The notes below the pieces were generated by a model. The model was not told the DNA's origin. It saw nothing but the letters and a program-made list of their open reading frames with translations, and searched no databases. A stretch of DNA of 64,000 nucleotides from Bacteroidota bacterium (GTDB lineage: Bacteria; Bacteroidota; Bacteroidia; Chitinophagales; Chitinophagaceae), in NCBI GenBank assembly GCA_023423405.1, contig JAFAFR010000023.1, positions 124,001 through 188,000 of the forward strand. The letters run 5' to 3'. This document shows positions 33,041 through 42,335 of this stretch, in pieces; positions within the stretch are counted from its first letter, which is position 1; each line of letters opens with the position of its first letter. A program made the position numbers and the translations under genes.

Positions 33041-33940
33041 ATGAAGGCACTACTATATTCCGCGCTATCACTTCTCCTTTTATACACGCCCGCATCGTCT
33101 TTTTGCCAATCCGGGAAGCCGGTTGTAAAATTTGGACTCATAAGCGATATCCAGTATTGCAATTGCGAGACCAGGGGAAGCCGCTTTTACCGCAACTCAC
33201 TGGCAAAGCTGGACAGTGCCGTAACGGGGCTCAACAACGAACAGGTACAATTTACCATAAACCTTGGCGACGTAACGGACAGGAATGCAGCAGACAACCT
33301 CGATACGGTACTGAACATTTTGAAGAAGCTGAACAACCATGTATACAATGTTTCCGGAAACCACGACTACAGCGGGGTAAAAGACAATGACTGGCTGTAC
33401 GGAAAATTAAACATGCCGGGCCCTTACTACTCTTTCAGGAAGAACAGCTGGCGATTTATATTGTTAAATACCAACGACGTTGCCTCCTATGCAAATGTGA
33501 CAGGCACATCAAAGGAGCCGGAACTTGCGGACATGATGGAGGACATAAAAAAGACGCAACGAAAAAATGGGGCAGACTACAATGGCGGGGTTGGCAAGGA
33601 CCAGTTGAACTGGCTGGAAAAGCAACTGATCGACGCGAAAGCAAACAACGACAACGTAGTTATTTTTTCTCACCATCCTTTTGGTTGCGAAGAGGGTTTA
33701 ACCGCGCTGAACGATCGCGAAGTTGCTGCCCTGGTCGCCCAGTATGCGTGCGTAAAGGCATTTATAGCGGGGCATCATCATGCCGGCGCTTTCTGTTATG
33801 TGCATAAGATTCCCTGTATTGTTACGGAGGGCATGGTAGAAACGGCGTCTTCGAATGCCTGGGGCATTGTGGAGATTTATGAGGATCGTATCATACTGAC
33901 CGGCAGAGGGCGGACTCAATCGCACGAAATTCGTTTTTAA
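33041..33940 (+). CDS. Secreted calcineurin-like metallophosphoesterase
   Basis: The start at 33041 (MKALLYSALSLLLLYTPASS) is preferred over 33020, since it follows the upstream stop and gives a clean signal peptide. The protein has 299 residues. All metal-binding motifs of the family are present in order: FGLISDIQY, NLGDVTDRN, VSGNHDYS, VIFSHHPF and IAGHHHAGAFC. The closest functional type is an ADP-ribose/CDP-alcohol-like or general phosphodiesterase, but the substrate cannot be told. Export to the periplasm is expected. It probably belongs to the 31267-33940 operon. Confidence 0.88.
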   Translation: MKALLYSALSLLLLYTPASSFCQSGKPVVKFGLISDIQYCNCETRGSRFYRNSLAKLDSAVTGLNNEQVQFTINLGDVTDRNAADNLDTVLNILKKLNNHVYNVSGNHDYSGVKDNDWLYGKLNMPGPYYSFRKNSWRFILLNTNDVASYANVTGTSKEPELADMMEDIKKTQRKNGADYNGGVGKDQLNWLEKQLIDAKANNDNVVIFSHHPFGCEEGLTALNDREVAALVAQYACVKAFIAGHHHAGAFCYVHKIPCIVTEGMVETASSNAWGIVEIYEDRIILTGRGRTQSHEIRF

Positions 33941-33964
33941 ATGTTGTTGTCCTGCTGTATGTCT

Positions 33965-35017
33965 TTATAGTCGTGCTGCCGTCGACCTGGCCGCGACAAT
34001 GGCACCTTCCATATAGCCGGGAAATTTCGACGCCGTCTCTGTACAGCAAAAATGCAGCCGGCCATCCATATAATCCAGTTGCAGCGCCGGGTGGCCGTTA
34101 TTTTGGTGCGGGCGCATAATCACGGGCGTTCCAGACAAAATGAATTCATCGTTCCATACTTTGTCGAAGTAGGCCGTCGGCCGCGTGGCTTCTTCGCCGT
34201 ACAGTTCGCCCAACTGGCGCAACACCAACTCTTTGCGAACGTCCTGGCTGAAGGAAGCTGCACTGCCGTTCAGGAAACCCGTAAACCCGTATCTGCTTTC
34301 TTCGAAATTGGTATGATCGTACATTTCTGTAACGATGCCTGCGTGACTATAAAGCATCCCGGAATATCCCTGCTTTCTCCAAAACGGCGCTTCGTATTCG
34401 AGGGTGAATTTAAGGGCGCCGGCCATCCAGGTATGAACAGTGGGAAGAATCTGGAGGAGCTTGTCGGGAAGCGCGGGTGTACAAAAAATCGTTGCAGCAG
34501 CCAATTGCGGCGGAATGCAAAGAATAGCCTGGTCGGTTTCAAAAACAGATCCGTCGGCAGCCAGGATGCGCAAGCCATCGTCCAGCGCTTTAATGGTGGT
34601 GACTTTTTTATGCAGATGGATGCGTTCGCTGTTTATTCTTTCTGCAAGTGTATTAATTAGCATGTGGGTGCCACCGGCGATCCTGCAGGATGGTTCATCG
34701 GATGCCGGAATAAAAAATTTCTGTGGCGGTTCAAAAGATTTGGTCTGGAAAAAGCTGATTCCCTCCGAAAACTGGGGATAGCTGGTTAGTCCTAACTCCT
34801 GTATCAATGCAGACAGTTCGGTGTGAATGCTGGAAAACCAGGTGGCACCCAACTCCAGCGGCATTCCGCGGTTACCTTCTACCGTTAGTATCCTGCCACC
34901 AGGCCTGGACGATGCTTCGAGTACAATGGCATCTTTTCCTTTCTGAAACAAAAAATAAGCCAGTGCGAGACCGCTCAGGCCGCCGCCTATTATGATTACC
35001 GGGTGCTTCGATTTCAT
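33965..35017 (-). CDS. FAD-dependent amine oxidase-like protein
   Basis: The ATG at 35017 (MKSKHPVIIIGGGLSGLALAY) puts the dinucleotide-binding GGGLSG motif at the N-terminus and gives 350 residues. An upstream extension to 35161 is rejected as non-coding. The flavin amine oxidase pattern continues with VLEASSRPGGRI, LELGATWFS, RIAGGTHMLINTL, and a C-terminal GRLHFCCTETASKFPGYMEGAIVAARSTA. At 350 residues it is shorter than eukaryotic amine oxidases but typical for bacterial ones. The substrate is unknown. It is convergent with the phosphoesterase gene and divergent from the amidohydrolase. Confidence 0.85.
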   Translation of the reverse strand: MKSKHPVIIIGGGLSGLALAYFLFQKGKDAIVLEASSRPGGRILTVEGNRGMPLELGATWFSSIHTELSALIQELGLTSYPQFSEGISFFQTKSFEPPQKFFIPASDEPSCRIAGGTHMLINTLAERINSERIHLHKKVTTIKALDDGLRILAADGSVFETDQAILCIPPQLAAATIFCTPALPDKLLQILPTVHTWMAGALKFTLEYEAPFWRKQGYSGMLYSHAGIVTEMYDHTNFEESRYGFTGFLNGSAASFSQDVRKELVLRQLGELYGEEATRPTAYFDKVWNDEFILSGTPVIMRPHQNNGHPALQLDYMDGRLHFCCTETASKFPGYMEGAIVAARSTAARL

Positions 35018-35168
35018 AGGACAAAAATCAGCATTCGATAGAATAAGAGCGCATAAAATTGAATTTCCAGGCTTACCAGCTACATTTGTTATGGAACGCA
35101 GTGCAATCACAGAAACCTTCCGCACTGACCGGTTTGGCCTGATACATCGTAGAATAAACACCTATTGT

Positions 35169-36536
35169 ATGATTTTCAAAATGACATCTCCTGCCATTCA
35201 ACTGAAAGCAAGCCTTACGGTATTGTTTACTTCTTTCCTGTGTGTTGCCATCGCTCAAACGCCGGCAACCCGTTCGCTGCTGATCACCAACGTACAGGTG
35301 TTCAATGGTATCGATGAAAACCCGGTGACCGGAAATGTACTGGTACAGGGCGATACCATCGCCAAAATATCAATGGCGCCTATTCCGGTTGATAAGAGCG
35401 GGAAAACACAGGTCGTCGACGGCAAAGGAAAATTCCTGATGCCCGGCCTGATAGATGCACACTGGCATACCATGATGGCGGCACTACCCCTGACCGTGAT
35501 GATGACCGCCGACCTTGGATACATTACCCTCGTTGCTGCCAGCGAAGCCAACAAGACATTGCTCCGCGGCTTCACCACCGTGCGCGATCTTGCAGGACCC
35601 AGTTTCGGATTGAAAAAAGCGATCGACCAGGGTCTTACCAATGGGCCGCGGATCTATCCCTGCGGAGCCATGATCTCGCAAACCGGCGGCCACGGCGATT
35701 TCCGCATGCCCTGGGAAGTACCGGCATCGCCCAATGGCGGACTCAGCCGGGGCGATGTGCTGGGTGGCGGCGCTATTGCCGATGGACCGGATGCCGTGCG
35801 TTTGAGAGCGCGCGAACAACTGATGCTGGGTGCTACTCAATTGAAGCTTGCTGCCGGCGGCGGGGTTTCATCGAATTACGATCCCATCGACGTGAGTCAG
35901 TACACCGAGGAAGAATTCAGAGCTGCCGTGGAAGCCGCTGAAAACTGGGGCACCTATGTTACCGTGCATGCCTATACGCCGCGAGCCATACAGGCTGCCC
36001 TGCGTGGTGGCGTGAAATGCATCGATCATGCCCAACTGATAGATGAGGCCACCGCAAAAATGATAGCAGAAAAAGGCGCGTGGCTCAGTCTGCAGCCGTT
36101 CATCGACAATGAATTCGCCAACCCGCAACGCACACCCGAAGGAAGGGCCAAACAGCTACAGGTATTTGCCGGCACAGACAATGCTTATAAGCTTGCAAAA
36201 AAATACGGGATCAAAACCGCCTGGGGTACCGACATGCTGTTCGATCCCTCCAGGACGGTGGACCAGGGCGGCATCCTGGCTTCCATGACCCGCTGGTATT
36301 CGCCCTATGAAGTACTGAAAATGGCGACCTCCGGCAATGCCGAGCTGCTTGCTTTGTCGGGCCCCCGCAATCCTTATCCCAGGCCGCTTGGGATCATAAA
36401 AACCGGCGCTTATGCAGACCTGATATTGGTGGACGGCAATCCCCTGCAACAGATAAAACTGGTTGCCGACCCGGATAAGAATTTTGTGCTGATCGTGAAA
36501 AACGGAGTGATTGTCAAAAACACGCTGTCGAGATGA
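35169..36536 (+). CDS. Secreted amidohydrolase (imidazolonepropionase/prolidase-like)
   Basis: The start is placed at ATG 35169 (ATG 35181 is an alternative), giving 455 residues with a signal peptide (TVLFTSFLCVAIAQ). The metal-dependent hydrolase motifs are present: LMPGLIDAHWHT with the H-x-H pair, a lysine in TQLKLAAGGG, YVTVHAYTP, CIDHAQLID, and WGTDMLFDPS with the catalytic aspartate. A C-terminal PLGIIKTGAYADLILVDGNPL closes the fold. This group includes peptidase-like and imidazolonepropionase-related enzymes, and the substrate is not predictable. It is divergent from the amine oxidase gene. Confidence 0.88.
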   Translation: MIFKMTSPAIQLKASLTVLFTSFLCVAIAQTPATRSLLITNVQVFNGIDENPVTGNVLVQGDTIAKISMAPIPVDKSGKTQVVDGKGKFLMPGLIDAHWHTMMAALPLTVMMTADLGYITLVAASEANKTLLRGFTTVRDLAGPSFGLKKAIDQGLTNGPRIYPCGAMISQTGGHGDFRMPWEVPASPNGGLSRGDVLGGGAIADGPDAVRLRAREQLMLGATQLKLAAGGGVSSNYDPIDVSQYTEEEFRAAVEAAENWGTYVTVHAYTPRAIQAALRGGVKCIDHAQLIDEATAKMIAEKGAWLSLQPFIDNEFANPQRTPEGRAKQLQVFAGTDNAYKLAKKYGIKTAWGTDMLFDPSRTVDQGGILASMTRWYSPYEVLKMATSGNAELLALSGPRNPYPRPLGIIKTGAYADLILVDGNPLQQIKLVADPDKNFVLIVKNGVIVKNTLSR

Positions 36537-36578
36537 TGGCTTCGCGTTAAGAACAAGGCGCGGTGTTTGTGATATACA

Positions 36579-37226
36579 ATGGAGTGTATGGATCTTTTCA
36601 GCCAGATACCAGATAAGGAGGTGAACCTTCTGCCGGCCGATGGAGTTGTCCATTATTATGGACGGCTGCTGCGCCGCGAGACGGCGGATGCATATTACCG
36701 CCAGTTGCTTCAGCACATTGAATGGCGTAATGATGAAGCGATTCTTTTCGGGAAACGAATCGTTACAAAACGGAAAGTAGCCTGGTATGGTGCGCAGCCT
36801 TTTGAATACACCTATTCTAATGTCACCAAATACGCTTTGCCTTTTACGGAAATGTTGCTGGCGCTGAAGGCGCTTGTGGAATTGCATTCGGACGATACCT
36901 ACAATTCCTGTTTGCTGAACCTGTACCACAGCGGGGAAGAGGGCATGGCCTGGCACAGCGACGGGGAGCCCGATTTAAAAAAGGACGGCGCCATTGCATC
37001 GCTGAGTTTTGGTGCGGAAAGAAAATTTGCGTTCAGGCACAAGCGAACCGGCGACAAAGTGGAGCTGCTGCTGGAGCATGGCAGTTTGCTGATCATGAAA
37101 GGAACCACGCAAACCCATTGGTTGCATCGCCTGCCGCCTACAAAAAAAATTACCACTCCAAGGGTGAACCTGACGTTCAGGACGATTGTGGAGCAGCAGG
37201 AAGATGACCCGGGAAAAAACCCGTAA
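36579..37226 (+). CDS. AlkB-like 2-oxoglutarate/Fe(II) dioxygenase
   Basis: This 215-residue protein (ATG 36588 is an alternative start) has the AlkB2/AlkB3-like pattern. It shows ATADAYYRQLLQHIEWR-type N-terminal helices (ETADAYYRQLLQHIEW), a KVAWYGAQPFEYTYS nucleotide-recognition loop, NSCLLNLYHSGEEGMAWHSDGE with the H-x-D iron ligands, ASLSFGAERKF, HWLHRLPPTKK with the distal histidine, and RVNLTFR with the 2-oxoglutarate-binding arginine. Enzymes of this group repair alkylated DNA bases by oxidative demethylation. It lies 42 bases after the amidohydrolase gene and appears unrelated to it. Confidence 0.92.
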   Translation: MECMDLFSQIPDKEVNLLPADGVVHYYGRLLRRETADAYYRQLLQHIEWRNDEAILFGKRIVTKRKVAWYGAQPFEYTYSNVTKYALPFTEMLLALKALVELHSDDTYNSCLLNLYHSGEEGMAWHSDGEPDLKKDGAIASLSFGAERKFAFRHKRTGDKVELLLEHGSLLIMKGTTQTHWLHRLPPTKKITTPRVNLTFRTIVEQQEDDPGKNP

Positions 37227-37311
37227 AAAAAGGGGGGATTAAACGGGTAGACAGCCTGCAAAAATTGTTTTCCTTTGAGTTGGTTTAGTTGTCACAGTTA
37301 AATAACCAGCC

Positions 37312-38124
37312 ATGAATCCAAATAAAGCGCTTTGGGAAAAAGGCGACTTCACGCAACTGTCCTCGCTGATGCGGGAAAGCGGAGAACAATTGGTAAGCAG
37401 GTTCCAGGTGAGGCCAGGCATGAAGGTGATGGACCTGGGCTGCGGCGATGGTACAACGGCCGTGCCGGAGGCGCAGTTGGGTGCTGATGTGCTGGGTGTT
37501 GACATTGCATCCAATCTCGTTAAAGCCGGCAATGCCCGGGTTGCCGCTTTGGGGTTGTCCAATTGCCGGTTCCAGGAAGGCGATGCCTGTGACCTTGCTG
37601 GTATTGACGACCACAGTTTTGACCTGGTGGTCAGCATTTTCGGCGCCATGTTTGCACCCCGGCCATTTGAGGTTGCCAAAGAGATGGTGAGGGTAACGCG
37701 CCCTGGCGGTCGCATCATTATGGGCAACTGGATCCCGGGCGACCCTACATTGGTAGCGCAGATACTAAAGACCAGTGCTGCTTATACGCCTCCGCCGCCG
37801 GAAGGTTTTGTCAGTCCCATGTTGTGGGGTGTGGAAGAGAAGGTGATCGAACGGTTTACCGCTGCAGGTATCCCTAAGGAAAATATTCATTTTGCCACAG
37901 AGGTGTTTACATTCAAAGCGCCTTTTTCGCCATCGGCCTTCCTGGAACGGTTCAGAACCTATTATGGTCCCACTATGAATGCGTTTGAGGCGGCGGCGAA
38001 AGCAGACAAAGAAAAGGAATTGCAAATGGAACTGGAAGCCCTTTTCCAGGCGCAGAATCAAAGCGGTGATCCGGAGAAAACATTGATGTTTGCGAACTTC
38101 CTGCTGGTGAGCGTGCAGTGTTGA
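37312..38124 (+). CDS. SAM-dependent class I methyltransferase
   Basis: This 270-residue protein has the Rossmann-like SAM fold: MKVMDLGCGDGTTAVPEA (motif I), VLGVDIASNLV, FQEGDACDLAGID, FDLVVSIFGAMFAPRP, and VRVTRPGGRIIMGNW. The C-terminal part differs from ubiquinone-type enzymes and includes a proline run (TPPPPEGFVSP). Relatives methylate small molecules. The substrate is not predictable here. It is preceded by an 85-base gap and followed by an unrelated hypothetical gene. Confidence 0.88.
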   Translation: MNPNKALWEKGDFTQLSSLMRESGEQLVSRFQVRPGMKVMDLGCGDGTTAVPEAQLGADVLGVDIASNLVKAGNARVAALGLSNCRFQEGDACDLAGIDDHSFDLVVSIFGAMFAPRPFEVAKEMVRVTRPGGRIIMGNWIPGDPTLVAQILKTSAAYTPPPPEGFVSPMLWGVEEKVIERFTAAGIPKENIHFATEVFTFKAPFSPSAFLERFRTYYGPTMNAFEAAAKADKEKELQMELEALFQAQNQSGDPEKTLMFANFLLVSVQC

Positions 38125-38152
38125 ACAGTGTTATGAAGAAGAAACTATTTAT

Positions 38153-38812
38153 ATGAAGCCTCATCTCCATCGCACGAACCCATACAATAAGTTGGCCGAG
38201 TTGCACAATAAAGGGATCGACTATGTTTACAGGAAACTGAAGGAGCGACAACTCCATGCGGAGGAGATTGAGTTTGAAACCATTCTCGATATCGTGAGTG
38301 AATACATCGCCCGGATCCAGGGCGACCGATCGAAACTGGGCATTGCCAACAATTATGCGGTCATTGCCAATCTCTGCAATATGGATCGCGATGCCATTAT
38401 AGACCAGATGCTGGAGCAGCAGAAAGTTCCTCGGGAGGTGATCGGCTATCTTGAAAACTTGCGTCACTTACCCGATAGCCTGCATTCGTCCGATCTGATC
38501 CGGCAGATATCGGTGGTAGAAAAAGAGTTGCTTGCATCGTCCTACAGCAACGATGAAATAAAATATGTGCTGCTCTACATTGCCATTGCGAAAGGCAGCA
38601 TCCGGGACTGGCAGCAACATGCGGAATTGCGCTTTCCGGAGGCGGATGACAGGGGGTGGCCCTGGAAAGAAGACGCCGAATCGGCTGTATTGGCAGCCGT
38701 GGTGGCCCCGGTCGATTTTTTTCTTACCGGCGGCGTCTTAACAGGTGTTTCTATGATCGGCGGCTCTGTGGCCTCTTCCAGTTGGGCTGCTATTAAAAGA
38801 AAAAGGAAGTAA
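38153..38812 (+). CDS. Unrecognised 219-residue protein with a hydrophobic C-terminus
   Basis: Two parts are visible. The first 160 residues are helical and charged (LAELHNKGIDYVYRKLKERQLHAEEIE, VVEKELLASSYSNDEIKYVLLY), with no catalytic motif. After a short GWPWKEDAES linker, the last 50 residues form a glycine- and alanine-rich hydrophobic stretch (AVLAAVVAPVDFFLTGGV, SMIGGSVASSSWA), ending in a basic tail (AIKRKRK). A membrane insertion or pore-like role for this tail is possible. No family is recognised. It lies 28 bases after the methyltransferase gene. Confidence 0.6.
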   Translation: MKPHLHRTNPYNKLAELHNKGIDYVYRKLKERQLHAEEIEFETILDIVSEYIARIQGDRSKLGIANNYAVIANLCNMDRDAIIDQMLEQQKVPREVIGYLENLRHLPDSLHSSDLIRQISVVEKELLASSYSNDEIKYVLLYIAIAKGSIRDWQQHAELRFPEADDRGWPWKEDAESAVLAAVVAPVDFFLTGGVLTGVSMIGGSVASSSWAAIKRKRK

Positions 38813-38875
38813 AATAATTAATTGATAATTAGTTAGTTATAATTTAATGTAAAGCATGTAAGGTAAAATTACCTG

Positions 38876-38904
38876 TTTGTGAAGGAAAAAATGCCTTAAC
38901 TTAG
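38876..38904 (+). promoter_or_regulatory. Promoter of the Xre/RES toxin-antitoxin operon
   Basis: A TTTG (38876-38879) and TAACTTAG (38897-38904), close to the TAnnTTTG -7 consensus, are separated by 17 bases. They lie about 20 bases before the Xre antitoxin start. The surrounding 110 bases are AT-rich, and no other signal was found there. Confidence 0.5.
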
Positions 38905-38924
38905 CGATTAAGTTAAATGGGCAA

Positions 38925-39353
38925 ATGACCAAAGCAACAAACGAAGATGTCATTTTAAAGCAGGTACCGCGCCGGATCAACGACAGCGAAATATTGGGCC
39001 TGCTCTATTCTTCAACTATTAATTGGAAGCATGTGAATGCCTTGAAAATGTTTACGGCCTTTAACGATGAGGTTTTATCGAACTGGCTGAATGTTAGTGT
39101 GAAAACGTTCCGGGAATATAAAAAACCCGAAAGCACCGTTAAAGAAAATGTGAAGGAGCAGGTGTTTTTGTTATTAACGCTGATGAAGCATGGCGCTGAA
39201 GTGTTCGGATCAGTAGCGGCCTTCGAAAGTTGGTTGAACAGAGAGAACTTTTTCTTTGATGATAAAAAACCGGCTTCTCTTATCAGTACGATCACGGGAA
39301 TAAAATTCATCGATGACCGGCTGACGGCGATGGAATATGGCGATAATGTGTGA
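38925..39353 (+). CDS. Xre/MbcA/ParS-type antitoxin
   Basis: This 142-residue protein follows the RES-associated antitoxin plan. It has an N-terminal Xre-like helical region (LLYSSTINWKHVNALKMFTAF, WLNVSVKTFREYK) and a C-terminal toxin-binding (DUF2384-like) part (EQVFLLLTLMKHGAEVFGSVAAFESWLNRENFFF, then FDDKKPASLISTITGIKFIDDRL). The toxin gene follows directly. Antitoxins of this family repress their own operon and block the RES active site. The start at 38925 fits the promoter immediately upstream. Confidence 0.85.
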   Translation: MTKATNEDVILKQVPRRINDSEILGLLYSSTINWKHVNALKMFTAFNDEVLSNWLNVSVKTFREYKKPESTVKENVKEQVFLLLTLMKHGAEVFGSVAAFESWLNRENFFFDDKKPASLISTITGIKFIDDRLTAMEYGDNV

Positions 39354-39355
39354 AG

Positions 39356-39808
39356 ATGGAAATATTCAGGATCTCAAGAGAAGCGCATGCGGGGGCATTG
39401 TTGGCCTCCGGCTGCGCCAACCGCTGGAATCTGAAAGGTGAGCAGGTGATATATGCGGGATCGTCGCGATCGCTGGCGGCTCTGGAGTTAGCTGTTCACA
39501 GGGGAATCATTCAACCAGATTCAGTGTACAAGATGATGGTTATCTCCGTTGCGGATGAGGACCACCTGGTGCAACAGTTGCTGTTAAAAGATCTGCCGGC
39601 CAACTGGCGGTCGCTTGACGCGTATCCCCTGTTGCAGAAAATTGGGTCAGCATGGTATGCGGATGCGAAGTCGCTGGTGTTAAAAGTCCCTTCTGCTGTT
39701 ATCCCTGCTGAATACAATTATATCCTGAACGCCAGGCACCCTGATTTTTTTGATAAGGTGAAGCTGGTCCGGACAGAGAATTATTTTTGGGACAGGAGAC
39801 TGTTGTAA
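39356..39808 (+). CDS. RES-domain toxin (NAD+ phosphorylase-type)
   Basis: The ATG at 39356 lies 2 bases after the antitoxin stop and gives 150 residues. A GTG at 39350 overlapping that stop is an alternative. The RES signatures are present: IFRISREAHAG with the first conserved arginine, CANRWNLKGEQVIYAGSSRSLAALEL with the tyrosine and glutamate, then LKVPSAVIPAEYNYILNARHPDF. RES toxins deplete cellular NAD+ and stop growth. Pairing with the Xre antitoxin makes this a standard type II module. Confidence 0.9.
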   Translation: MEIFRISREAHAGALLASGCANRWNLKGEQVIYAGSSRSLAALELAVHRGIIQPDSVYKMMVISVADEDHLVQQLLLKDLPANWRSLDAYPLLQKIGSAWYADAKSLVLKVPSAVIPAEYNYILNARHPDFFDKVKLVRTENYFWDRRLL

Positions 39809-39838
39809 AAGGTTCCTTCCATAGCTTAATTGGACCCC

Positions 39839-40807
39839 ATGAATGGCAAAATCATTGTAACAATAAGCATGCTGGCTGTGGCGGTCATGGCCTGTGACAA
39901 AGACTCTACCGACGACGATACCACGCAATCGCCCGACGCTGGTCTTTATATGAGCGGCTATGCCTATCTAGGCAGGGCTGTTTACTGGAACAATGGCAGG
40001 GAGGTGGACCTCGGTGCAGCTTTCAATACAACTGATATAGCGGTGTCGGGCTCCGATGTCTATGTGCTTGGCAATATCGGGTTTGCACTGCCGGCGGGTG
40101 GTACGGCTAATGCCGCAGTGTACTGGAAGAACGGGGAAATGGTGCGCCTGGGCAGTGATCCATCCTACGCCAATGCCCTGACAGTATCGGGTAAGGATGT
40201 ATACGTATGCGGGTATGCTATGATCAACAACCTGTATGTGGCGGCCTATTGGAAAAACGGCGAGGTCCATGCGCTGAGCGACCTGCCGCATTCAGGGGCA
40301 AATGCCATGCTGGTAGAGGGGCCGGATGTTTATATAGCGGGCATGGCCGGTTCCAACGGGGACCTGGCAGTGTACTGGAAAAATGGGACGATGGTTTCGC
40401 TGGGGCAGGGAGTTGCCAGTGGGTTAGCGATGCACGGAGCTGATCTCTACGTCTCGGGCACTACTTCGGCGGGCGCTGTTTACTGGAAGGACGGTGTGCA
40501 GCAGATATTGTATGTGCCGGAGGATACGATCACAACGCGTACGTCCACCAGCGGCATTGCTGTTTCCGGCAGCGATGTGTACGTGATCGGTTATATCAAC
40601 GGGATCCAAGCGGCGCTTTGGAAGAACGGTGCAATGAGCCTGTTGAACAATCCTTCTGTGGCAATGAACCTGTCCGGGAACAAGAACAGGATCATCATAC
40701 AAGATACCAGTGTATATATATCCTTTAATACGGCAGAGTACTGGAAGAACGGCCGGGTAATACACGCGGGAAATGGATATGCGAGTTCGATTGCGCTGAA
40801 GGAATAG
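39839..40807 (+). CDS. Lipoprotein with seven YWKNG repeats (beta-propeller-like)
   Basis: The ATG at 39839 (MNGKIIVTISMLAVAVMAC) gives 322 residues with a lipobox Cys near position 19. The mature part holds seven repeats built on the motif A(V/A)YW(K/N)(N/D)G, alternating with SG(S/K)DVYV strands. They occur as AVYWNNG, AVYWKNG, AAYWKNG, AVYWKNG, AVYWKDG, AALWKNG and AEYWKNG. Seven repeats would close a seven-bladed propeller. Surface exposure is likely, and a binding role is typical, but no partner is known. The gene stands alone. Confidence 0.75.
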   Translation: MNGKIIVTISMLAVAVMACDKDSTDDDTTQSPDAGLYMSGYAYLGRAVYWNNGREVDLGAAFNTTDIAVSGSDVYVLGNIGFALPAGGTANAAVYWKNGEMVRLGSDPSYANALTVSGKDVYVCGYAMINNLYVAAYWKNGEVHALSDLPHSGANAMLVEGPDVYIAGMAGSNGDLAVYWKNGTMVSLGQGVASGLAMHGADLYVSGTTSAGAVYWKDGVQQILYVPEDTITTRTSTSGIAVSGSDVYVIGYINGIQAALWKNGAMSLLNNPSVAMNLSGNKNRIIIQDTSVYISFNTAEYWKNGRVIHAGNGYASSIALKE

Positions 40808-40938
40808 GAAGGTGGAATGTTTCACCGGATGTCCTTCCAATAAATATAATATAAACATTTCTTTGACATATGCAAGGGGATTAATCCCGTACCCCGGCTG
40901 ATATAATTTATATATTTTGGTTATTCATTCCCCAGAAT

Positions 40939-42324
40939 ATGAAATTAATCCTAAGGATGCTGATGGCGTCCTGCTTCTTCATGCCTTTTACGGCGCTTAG
41001 CCAGGTTGCAAGTGATACCTTCTTTTTCAACGGCAGAGGTGAGCTCGCCCCGGGAGATGCTAACCAGCCTTTGAACAGACAAATCTTCAAAAAAATATAC
41101 AACCGGCAATTTGCGGCTTTGGTCACAAATTCCTCCAATTCCAATTTCGGAAATTATGCAGCATTTGATATAAAAGAAACAGAAGCTTCCCTTGGCCTCA
41201 GTACTATTTTTGATTCAGGTTCTGTTTTGAGCTTTAAAGCCAGCGGTGGAGTGAACGATGGCTTTTTTGAGCTGTTTTCCAATTCGGTCTTTAATACAAA
41301 AGTCGGATTCGAGGCAAAATTCCAACACTCATTGAGCTACAAACCAATTTCCATAAATAACGACGCCTTAAGGAGATACGAAGTGGAGCGTAAAAATATC
41401 ATCCGTTGGTATGCATTAGAAAGCGATGATTCTCACATAAAATTTACGCAATGTGCTACCTTGAAAATGCTAAAAAAAATAAAGGAAGAAGAAAGCAGGA
41501 AGCTGGATAGTCTTATAAATAGAGGTGTTGGTGCGCTCGCTACCGATGAAAAGCTGGCATTACAGGAAGCAATACTGGTAAGCCGAATACGGCTGGACTC
41601 AATAAAAGCAGCAATAGAGGACCTGCCGCCTGCTTACCTGGTAAAATCCGGGGTTATGGATGCATATAAAGAGAAAATACGGAAACTGAACCTGGATTCT
41701 GCTGTCGGCGGATACAATATGTCGTGGTTTTCCTATAGTTATTCTGTCAATAACAATTCTATGTTCCTGGTGGATTCTGTGAAAGATGCAGGAAACAGGA
41801 TCCTGGAAAACGTATTTGTAAGCCAGGAAGTAAAAATACAATTCTCAACATACCGATGGCGGATGCAAAATTCCTACTATTATCATTTAGGCCTGGCTGG
41901 TGCACTGGGCGATAATCTGAAGGACTTAAAAAAAATAGATGTGGTGGAGCGGAAAAGGCTTGGGGTAGCCGATACCCTGAATGAAACAGAAAAGAAAATG
42001 ACGGCTTTTGACGGCCCCTACCGCGAAAATATTAAATCAGTGACTTTATACGGCGAAGCCTATTATTTTCTGGGAAAAAGAGACCGGATTGCAGCGCATC
42101 TTAATAGCGAATGGAAAGTGGCTGATTTTTCAAAAGCGATTTGGAACCTGGGGGTTGGGCTGCTCTTTTCAGCTAAAGATGGCAAGGACAATACGACCAT
42201 CGTAAATTTTGAATTGTATTACAGGTTTAATGATTTGCTTCACCATACTGAAAGTGACCTTCGTCTTTGGGACCGTAACAGTATGGGAGTACAGCTTGCT
42301 TTTCCTATAAAATTTAAACAATAA
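40939..42324 (+). CDS. Secreted envelope protein, first gene of the protease-nuclease operon
   Basis: This 461-residue protein has a signal peptide (MLMASCFFMPFTALSQ). The mature part has beta-rich ends (SLGLSTIFDSGSVLSFKASGGV near the start, LNLGVGLLFSAKDGKD-like strands and FELYYRF, MGVQLAFPIKF at the end) around a helical middle (KIKEEESRKLDSLINRG). The aromatic C-terminus and barrel-like strands suggest an outer membrane protein, but no family is recognised. Only 11 bases separate it from the protease-nuclease gene, so it is probably co-transcribed. Its role in the operon is unknown. Confidence 0.6.
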   Translation: MKLILRMLMASCFFMPFTALSQVASDTFFFNGRGELAPGDANQPLNRQIFKKIYNRQFAALVTNSSNSNFGNYAAFDIKETEASLGLSTIFDSGSVLSFKASGGVNDGFFELFSNSVFNTKVGFEAKFQHSLSYKPISINNDALRRYEVERKNIIRWYALESDDSHIKFTQCATLKMLKKIKEEESRKLDSLINRGVGALATDEKLALQEAILVSRIRLDSIKAAIEDLPPAYLVKSGVMDAYKEKIRKLNLDSAVGGYNMSWFSYSYSVNNNSMFLVDSVKDAGNRILENVFVSQEVKIQFSTYRWRMQNSYYYHLGLAGALGDNLKDLKKIDVVERKRLGVADTLNETEKKMTAFDGPYRENIKSVTLYGEAYYFLGKRDRIAAHLNSEWKVADFSKAIWNLGVGLLFSAKDGKDNTTIVNFELYYRFNDLLHHTESDLRLWDRNSMGVQLAFPIKFKQ

Positions 42325-42335
42325 AATTAATTTTT

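Noticed and set aside
35018..35161. N-terminal extension of the amine oxidase
   Set aside because: The nucleotide-binding motif begins 7 residues after ATG 35017. The extension is atypical and overlaps the divergent promoter.
40807..40939. Hairpin GGAAGG...CCTTCC as a terminator
   Set aside because: The loop is long and no T tract follows, so it does not meet terminator criteria.
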